A DNA stretch of 10,532 bases, taken from the NCBI GenBank assembly GCA_013043295.1, contig JABDOO010000080.1:1-10532 (forward strand), in the 5' to 3' direction. The translations under genes were made by a program, and so were the position numbers. The notes beneath the pieces are model-generated. The model was not told where the DNA came from. It was given only the letters and a program-made list of their open reading frames with translations, and ran no database searches. Shown here one piece after another: positions 10,509 to 10,532 of this stretch (positions are counted from its first letter, which is position 1; each line of letters begins with the position of its first letter). Source of the DNA: Candidatus Nitrosopumilus sp. (GTDB taxonomy: Archaea > Thermoproteota > Nitrososphaeria > Nitrososphaerales > Nitrosopumilaceae).

Positions 10509-10532
10509 ATTAATACAGTTTGATAATAATTT

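Noticed and set aside
1..10532. CRISPR array, insertion sequence, tRNA or rRNA
   Set aside because: I saw no regularly spaced repeats, transposase or integrase motifs, cloverleaf patterns or rRNA-like GC-richer blocks on reading both strands.

Overview
The window looks like a stretch of chromosome from an ammonia-oxidising archaeon of the Nitrosopumilus type (Thaumarchaeota/Nitrososphaeria). The base composition is very AT-rich. Genes are short, tightly packed and often convergent. Most start codons have an archaeal TATA-like element centred about 25-29 bases upstream and no Shine-Dalgarno motif, the pattern of leaderless transcription. Several proteins resemble families I associate with this group: a DUF5679-like protein, small CxxC proteins and many lineage-specific unknowns. 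I saw no rRNA, tRNA, CRISPR array, transposase or integrase. The taxonomic call is inference from these traits, not a database match.

Layout. Positions 1-1881 (minus) hold the N-terminal 627 codons of a large SF2 DEAH-box helicase of the MrfA/Hrq1 (YprA-like) kind, with two zinc-binding modules in front of the motor; it runs off the left edge. Divergent from it are a probable 26-codon leaderless gene (1994-2074), an unknown 137-aa protein (2124-2537) and an MGME1-like PD-(D/E)XK nuclease (2586-3251). Two minus-strand unknowns with coiled-coil character follow (3253-3933, 3986-4237). Then come a regulatory-looking gap with two perfect inverted repeats, a small zinc-ribbon protein (4587-4772) and a single-domain rhodanese (4797-5090).

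Positions 5093-6567 carry four small lineage-type proteins plus a 43-aa Cys/His-rich ORF and a 52-aa ORF that are easily missed. A roughly ten-helix membrane protein (6568-7614, minus) has a clear internal duplication of a D-x3-H-x12-H pattern. Upstream of it are two tiny, probably co-transcribed ORFs ending in a T-run. The right third (7999-10508) is a minus-strand series: an unknown 155-aa protein, a DUF5679-like protein that has lost all four zinc-ribbon cysteines, a C2H2-like small protein split over two frames at an A7 tract, a basic winged-helix-like protein, an acidic unknown, and a 68-aa protein made of two copies of a C-x2-C-x6-H-x7-C unit.

How the genes may work together: the helicase and nuclease flanking one divergent intergenic region suggest a DNA repair or processing neighbourhood (inference). 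The rest is mostly small, metal-binding-looking or regulatory proteins of unknown role. No single classical operon or defence system is recognisable. The most unusual items are the duplicated membrane His/Asp motif, the cysteine-less DUF5679 protein, the frame-split zinc protein, the tandem CCHC protein and the set of very small leaderless genes.
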